From positions 18,252,430 through 18,316,429 of the forward strand of contig NC_058158.1 of assembly GCF_020080835.1 (NCBI RefSeq): 64,000 nucleotides of DNA, in the 5' to 3' direction. The position numbers and the translations under genes are program-made. Shown here piece after piece: positions 58,694-64,000 of this stretch. The number at the start of each line of letters is the position of its first letter. The first letter of the stretch is position 1. Origin of the DNA: Cotesia glomerata (taxonomy: Eukaryota > Arthropoda > Insecta > Hymenoptera > Braconidae). Below the pieces are notes generated by a model. That model did not search any database. It was not told where the DNA came from and saw nothing but the letters and a program-made list of their open reading frames with translations.

Positions 58694-58873
58694 AAATAAA
58701 AAAAGTTGAAAATCCAAAAAATTAGCAGCTGATGAAGTGGGAGGGGGGGGGTCTCAAAAAATTGGCACGTGACCATGCCCACGATTCCAACCCTCCCAGC
58801 AATCTGAAATAAAAAAATAAAAAAGATTATTATTCTCGAGTAATGTCACTGTGGCATGAACTAGGAAAAAGGT
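58694..58873. other. Short spacer
   Basis: No gene. Contains a run of nine G (about 58742-58750). Confidence 0.3.
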
Positions 58874-59204
58874 GAAAAAAAATTTTAGAACGTACTTGAT
58901 GTGCGTCATTGTGTATTTCAATTTTTTTAAAGTCCTAGTAAATAGATTTTACGAATTTCATTAAAAGTAAAATATTTTGCAACCGCACACACTAAATACG
59001 TTCTAAAATTTTTTTTTTGATTTTTAAATTTACAAAAAAATTTTTTTTAATTTCCGAAAATCATAAACAATCATATCGGTTACTCGGATTTTTTAATTTT
59101 TTTATTTTGTATCTTTTGTAAAGAAAAAAAAAATTTTTTTTCCTAATAGTCTTATGAACGTGGACTTGGTGCGACTTTTTTACAGTGAAACTGTTTTTGT
59201 TCGG
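58874..59204. mobile_element. Half copy of the CCGAACAAAAACA MITE
   Basis: Matches the centre and right arm of 6291-6811: ttttagaacgtacttgatgtg through cctaatagtcttatgaacg, then ctgtttttgttcgg. The outer left arm is missing. At 59204 it runs without spacer into the next element. Confidence 0.85.
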
Positions 59205-59698
59205 ATTTTGAGAAATCTCAAAAAAACTACAAAAAAAAATTTTTTTTAATGTGGTTTGTTTGGAATTACTTTCAAACGGCTTTACTGATCGATTCCAAAA
59301 ACTTATCAGCTCTTAACATAAAAAAACCACGTCGATCGTCGCTAGCCCGGTCAAAATCGGTTGATTCGTTCGTGAGTTATCGTTGTCGAAAAAAAACCGA
59401 AAAAAATGTTTTTTCGGAATCACTCCGAAATTCCTTGTTCGATCAATTCATACCCAAAGATTCTTTATGAGGCTTCAAAAACTGCGTTGAATGCTGCCAT
59501 CGGCGTGAAAATCGGTTTATTCATTCAAAAGTTATTGCGGTTTTAAAATTTAAGAAATAGTGTTTTATTAAACTTTTACAAGATTTTTAAGCTCGAAGAG
59601 CTCAAAAACGTAGTAAGTGCAATTTTCAGCGGTTAAATGTGAAATTAGCGGAAAGTTGCGGAGATGGCCTTTAGGGTCAATCGTTTTTCTAATTTTTT
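59205..59698 (-). mobile_element. AACTTCCCGC-family element, copy 6, truncated
   Basis: Reverse orientation: ttgagaaatctcaaaaaaac, cgatcgattccaaaaac, gatttattcattcaaaagtt, ctcgaagagctcaaaaacg, ttagcggaaagttg and ggtcaatcg. The microsatellite and the far end are absent, replaced by the half MITE. Confidence 0.75.
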
Positions 59699-59944
59699 TC
59701 TGTAGAATTTAACAACTCAAACTCTCCAGTAAGGAAACAATTCAGCTATCTTTTGACAAAAAATTATATATGTGCATATATGACCATATCAAACTATTTA
59801 TAAATATATCATCCTATTAGAACATTTCAAGATAGATATCACCACATATGGCCTGATATAGTCAATTTTCATATCTAGCTATATATGGGCATGTCAGGAC
59901 ATATATGGACTATCAAATTTTCTATGGCCCCATATGAACGTTGA
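59699..59944. other. AT-rich spacer with (c)atatatgg/catatatg motifs
   Basis: Several degenerate catatatgg-type palindromic words at irregular spacing. No gene. Confidence 0.4.
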
Positions 59945-61815
59945 AGAGTATAGCAGGATGAGTATTGTGAATCAGCCCCCAATGACAACTCCTATTCAAA
60001 TTCATGTTATAGTATCAACTCGATGTGCGTATGAAGTGTATATGAATTTTCTTGCCGTACTCCATTTTAATCTAGGGATATGGTTGTATGTATGATTATA
60101 CGTTAAACAACCATATCTTAAAAAATAATTGAGCTAAAGAGATGAATCCAAAATGAGGTTGTAGAGGACGTTAAAGAGTATATTTAATATTTTTTTAAGA
60201 TTATTTAAATAATTACAATCATCGATAATTAATAAATAAATATTTTATCATTAATTTTTTTAGTGTTCTTGGTGACCTACAATCACCGAAATACATATGT
60301 TATAGTACTTGACAAGCCCTACTTACTCATTAAAACTATAATGAAAAAAAAATGGTGCAACATTTCGAAAAAAAATAAAATTCGACGCACCTGTGTTTGA
60401 CACAGAGGAATTTTGAAAGAAACGTAGCTTTTGCTACACATAAATATTTCGTCGACGTGTCATACACCATTTACAGTTTAGATAATTTCATAAAACTAGT
60501 TCAATAATTTATAAATTAATTTATTTATTTAGTATTAATAAGCGGCCGCGCGGTGTTTTTTTTTACTACTGAAAGGAAATACTGAAAAAAAAAGATTTTT
60601 TTCATCCCATGCGGACGTATGGGGGTTTTTACGCGCAGTCGACACTCATTCTGTAAATATGACGCGTACACGCCAGTATCAACTGGGCTGTATAGAACTT
60701 TATACAGTCGAGGATAATGTCACGCAAGCGTCACCAATCTTTATACAGCCGAATAACTTACGTTTCAACTGTCATTTTAAATTAAAAAGCGCACCTTTGA
60801 TTAACTTCAAGACTTTCATGTATTTAGACGATTAGAGAATTATGGCGTTGTACGCTATTTATTCATAAATTGAGTATCCCCTGCACGTAAAAACCTGCAT
60901 ACGTCCGCCATAGGACGAAAACTTTTTTAAGCATCACGGACAAGCCAGGCGCAAATACGGTCTCGGCGGTAATTATTTGCAGCAGGGTAATAAAGCCTCG
61001 GCTCTATCGGGTATCAGCCTGATATTATCCCTGCTGAAAATATTTATCACCTTGACCGTATTGGTACTTGGCTCGCCCAAGGTACATAAATAACTAAGAT
61101 GATCGAGTTCAATAATATTGGAAGATTCGACTGTATTGATAGTAATCTACGATTTATTTCCGAGCAATTATTAGCATTATCATAAAATACTTAGATGTAC
61201 CTGTGTTCTAGATTATGATTAAAAATATATATGGAACATAAATATATATTCAATTCATAAATTATGAACTTATTTTATGAACTAATCTCCACTGTAAATG
61301 GTGTATGACACGACTACAAAATATTTTTGGATACCAAAAGCTACGTTTCTTCCGAAATTCCTCTGTGTCAAACACAAGTGCGTCGAATTTTATTTTTTTT
61401 CGAAATGTTGCACCAACTTTTTTTCATTATAGTTTTAATGAGTAAGTAGGGCTTGTCAAGTACTATAACATATATTTTTTCGGTGATTGTAGGTCACCAA
61501 GAACACTAAAATAATTAATGATAAAATATTTATTTATTAATTATCGATGATTGTAATTATTTAAATAATCTTAAAAAAATACTAAATATACTCTTTAACG
61601 TCCTCTACAACCTTATTTTGAATTTATCTCTTTATCTCAATTATTTTTTAAGATATGGCTGTTTAACGTATAATCATACATACAACCATATCTCTAGATT
61701 AAAATGGAGTACGGCAGGAAAATTCATATAAACTGCATACGCACATCGTGTTGATCCTATAACATGAATGTGAATAGAAGTTGTCATTAAGGGCCGATTC
61801 ACAATACTTATCCTG
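59945..61815. mobile_element. 1.87-kb foldback element just upstream of HRD1 exon 2
   Basis: The left arm (59945-~60490) and right arm (~61285-61815) are reverse complements with few mismatches. They contain agcaggat(g/a)agtattgtga, gttaaacaaccatatctt, gtgttcttggtgacctacaa and tgacacagaggaatt and their complements. The loop contains a second inverted repeat (60590-60930; ends catgcggacgtatg / catacgtccgcc) and a separate hairpin (60950-61078). No coding sequence is seen. Confidence 0.85.
60950..61078. repeat. ~130-bp GC-richer hairpin
   Basis: gccaggcgcaaatacggtc faces gaccgtattggtacttggc, and cagcaggg-taata faces tattatccctgctg, around a loop with ggctctatcgggtatcagcc. Several internal bulges are present. 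Confidence 0.7.
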
Positions 61816-61930
61816 CTACACCCTTTCCTCTTTTCAAGTTCATGACCGAATCAGATTATTTTTTCTTGAGTTAATAATTTTAACCGCACTAACTTGAATA
61901 AATTTTTGAAACAATATACTTTATTTTCAG

Positions 61931-62023
61931 GTGATGTATGCTCAGGGGCTGATATTCGTTTTTATGACCAATACGTTTCTTCGAAAAATATTTTTTGGCA
62001 ATCTACGTGCTGCCGAATTAGAG
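61931..62023 (+). CDS. Hrd1: HRD1/synoviolin E3 ubiquitin ligase, exon 2 (second membrane segment)
   Basis: A 93-nt (31-codon) internal exon between ttattttcag| and GAG|gtaagatt, with a CTAAC branch-point candidate at 61889. Read in phase 0 it begins VMYAQGLIFVFM and ends KIFFGNLRAAELE. This fits the SYVN1 stretch directly after PSMA (VLYIQAFVLVF, then KVFFGQLRAAEME). The hydrophobic first half is the second ER-membrane segment. Phase 0 joins cleanly to exon 1, which also ends in phase 0. A different frame through the same exon gives a longer but meaningless ORF starting at 61894. The next conserved block (ERSWYAVTETCLAF in the family) was not found between 62024 and 64000, so exon 3 lies outside. 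Confidence 0.95.
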
Positions 62024-62460
62024 GTAAGATTATAAAGATTGAATTTTTATTTACTTCTAACTATGTTGATGGATATTGATAATATAAATAGAAGGTATTA
62101 AAAGCAATTCTAAACAGCGTTTCACTGTATCTATCGAACATATTAATAAAGCTGAAAAATATAATTAGTTTCCGTATGAGGTATAATTTTTTTTTTTTGT
62201 TCGAAATGTCGTGAGCGATTACATTAACCATTTCAAAGATATCCGAGGTCAAAGTTCAAAAAATTTATCAAGAAAAATTTTTTTTTTTAATTTCCTACCA
62301 CATTGGAAAATAATAGTTGTCAAATGAATATACCATATTTTTGTAGGAAATTTAACGCTCTACAAAAAAGGTTTGATATGTTAAATTGATTACTGCAACC
62401 GTTCAAAAGATATTCGTAACCGAACCCCAATGCTTTCTGATTTTAATAATTTTCTAATAA

Positions 62461-64000
62461 CTTTTTCAAATATATCCATTAAATTCATGAATTGTAGATA
62501 TTTTTATAAAAATTTTAGCTCATATTGCTAGAATGAAAGTTTTTAACTATTTTTTACCCTATTCATAAATGTAAGGAAGCTTTACTTTTGGAAAAAGAGA
62601 ATGATACGTCCGTTTTTATTACTTCAAAGGAAAGGTTCCCAGGTTTCCAGCTCCGATTTTGATGCCATTGAAATATGTTATTTTTATAATCGATTAAAGT
62701 AATAAAATTTCAATAATTTCAATGAAATTTCAATATTCTTGGTTCAAAAGTTACGTTGAGACAACACCAAATAAATTCAGATTCAAACGTAAAATCCTGT
62801 GAGCTTTGCGTTTGGAGATGGAAGTAATATTCACTGTGAAATTCCGGAATGTAAAAATTAAGCGATTATTCATTGCTCGTTGTGTAAGAAGTCATTGTAT
62901 CTTTTTCAATATTTTTTCAAACGAGCAGGTGGGTTATGATCCACACGAAGAATGATAAAAAATGGAAAGTATATAAATGCGTTTTTAAGACGCAGAAAAT
63001 CTGTAAAAATATACTATTTTGTGAAATTAAGTTAATGGGATAGAGATTATTCTCTTACCGATGGATTTTATGAAAGTACAGTTTTCGTGTGGATCATAAC
63101 CCACTTGCTCGTTTGAAAAAATATTAAAAAAGACACAATGACTTCATACACACCGAACAACGAATAATCACTTAATTTTTACATTCTGGAATTTCACAGT
63201 GTTCAGTGAACAGGCCCAGCTGCGATGAAGTCGCTCCTGAGGGACTCCCAAATTCACGAGCCGCACCTGCAACCGCTAGTTCCCGCAAAAACTAACCGCC
63301 TGTGCAAAGCTTAGCTTGACTGATCATGCCATGTCTCGATGGTGTGATTGGCTGATCGCTCCGCTGACATGCGCAATCAGCCTTCTTCCCCAAGTCGACG
63401 AGGAAGAAGACGCATTTCTATTATTATCTTTCGCATCCACGCTTTCGTTGCAACAAGTCGCCATTAGTATTTCTTTACTTTCGCTTTTTGTTAATAAACC
63501 GCATTTCGCTTATTTAATAATTTAATTTGCTTAAATCAATTGTTATTAATTCGCTTTAGTTTGTTACAGATAAATTGTGTTATTTGTGCAATTAATTCTC
63601 CGCTTTCCCGCAATTACATCATTTTACACACAGTGAATATTACCTCCATCTCCAAACGCAATACTCACAGGATTTTGCGTTTGAATCTGAATTTATTTGG
63701 TTTTGTCTCAAAGTAACTTTTGAACCAAGAATATTGAAATTTTATTGAAATTATTGAAATTTTATTATTTTAATTGATTATTAAAATAACATATTTCAAT
63801 GGCATCAAAATCGGAGCTGGAAACCTGGGAACCTTTCCTTGTAAGTAATGAAAACGGACGTATCATTCTCTTTTTCCAAAAGTAAAGCCTCCTTACATTT
63901 ATGAATAGGGTAAGATAGTTAAAAACTTTCATTCTAGCAATATGAGCTAAAATTTTTATGAAAATATCTACAATTCATGAATTTAATGGATATATTTGAA
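62461..64000. mobile_element. Foldback element with ~500-bp arms, right end outside the window
   Basis: The left arm (about 62466-62960) pairs with the right arm (about 63086-63199 plus 63629-64000). Shared segments include aggttcccaggtttccagct, ttgatgccattgaaatatg, ggagatggaagtaatattca and gtgggttatgatccacacga. The right arm is split by the solo LTR at 63200-63628. The arm continues past 64000, so its left edge may also start a little before 62461. Confidence 0.85.
63200..63628. mobile_element. Solo LTR with 5-bp target duplication (CACAG)
   Basis: A 429-bp sequence starting TGTTCAGTGAACAGG and ending CATTTTACA (TG..CA). It is flanked by CACAG at 63195-63199 and 63629-63633. Removing it restores the right arm of the surrounding foldback. 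An AATAAA lies at 63493-63498, consistent with a plus-strand LTR. The 69-codon ORF inside is not a gene. The retroelement family is undetermined. Confidence 0.8.

Larger units (their letters stand above)
62024..64000 (+). other. Hrd1: HRD1 intron 2 (5' part, open at window end)
   Basis: Starts with a consensus donor GTAAGATT. 62024-62460 is AT-rich with no recognisable content. The remainder is a foldback element interrupted by a solo LTR, both listed separately. No HRD1 exon 3 sequence is visible. Confidence 0.8.

Noticed and set aside
61894..62079. 61-codon ORF with four cysteines resembling a small secreted peptide
   Set aside because: It crosses a clear splice acceptor and donor; the true reading is HRD1 exon 2 in another frame.
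63316..63525. 69-codon ORF with hydrophobic C-terminus
   Set aside because: Lies wholly inside a solo LTR with a 5-bp target duplication.

Overview
This is a 64 kb piece of an AT-rich, intron-containing insect nuclear genome. It lacks any bacterial-style operon, ribosome binding site or dense gene packing. AT-rich sequence, BEL/Pao and R1-type retrotransposons, Helitrons and many foldback elements all fit an arthropod. A hymenopteran, possibly a braconid-type parasitoid wasp, is my best guess, but the sequence alone does not prove it.

The one host gene I can defend is HRD1/synoviolin (SYVN1; sip3 in flies), the membrane RING E3 ligase of ER-associated degradation. Exon 1 (11085-11213) encodes the start codon, the first membrane segment and the conserved AYYxKxQFYP / VVYxTKSxPSMA block. 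Exon 2 (61931-62023) encodes the next membrane segment and the FFGxLRAAE block. Both join in phase 0 with consensus splice sites, so 11214-61930 is a single first intron of 50,717 bp. The later exons, including the RING, lie beyond 64000. No ORF in the window is unusually long except those of transposable elements, so nearly everything else is intron or upstream mobile DNA.

Layout. 1-10640: upstream flank with a long foldback (1-837), an array of short GGGAA/TTCCC palindromes, a complete non-autonomous hAT with an 8-bp target duplication (2099-3449), MITEs, a TIR element carrying a tRNA-like sequence (6996-8168), and a 1.4 kb TA-flanked foldback containing a (TTA)n run (9230-10637). 10638-11213: putative promoter and HRD1 exon 1. 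11214-20000: a Helitron with a ~138-bp array (11560-13702), two copies of an AACTTCCCGC family that carries its own (CA)n microsatellite, and a TA-flanked TIR element filled with a ~91-bp array (17094-19473). 20000-31200: AT-rich spacer, tRNA-like loci, a possible LTR, a foldback with a decayed coding fragment (24106-25541), and a TTAA-flanked element with a 274-codon transposase remnant (25605-27254). 31200-37060: a decayed non-LTR retrotransposon joined to a 5'-part BEL/Pao element (minus strand). 37134-43087: a near-perfect 144-bp palindrome, then a 5.7 kb transposon with ~0.87 kb inverted repeats and a multi-exon transposase-like gene. 43190-51200: more foldbacks, a hAT end, a long LTR-like block and Helitron pieces. 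51206-58534: a GC-richer R1/Waldo-like LINE inserted in a CA microsatellite, with two ORF2 copies in tandem, the second of 973 codons and open throughout. 58535-61930: element remnants and a 1.9 kb foldback ending ~115 bp before exon 2. 62024-64000: intron 2 with a foldback interrupted by a solo LTR.

The strongest leads are the giant HRD1 intron 1, the chimeric tandem-ORF2 LINE with an abrupt identity change, the gag/protease in-frame UGA-CUA stop of the BEL element, the TTAA-flanked Mutator-like transposase, and the transposons that carry satellite-like arrays.
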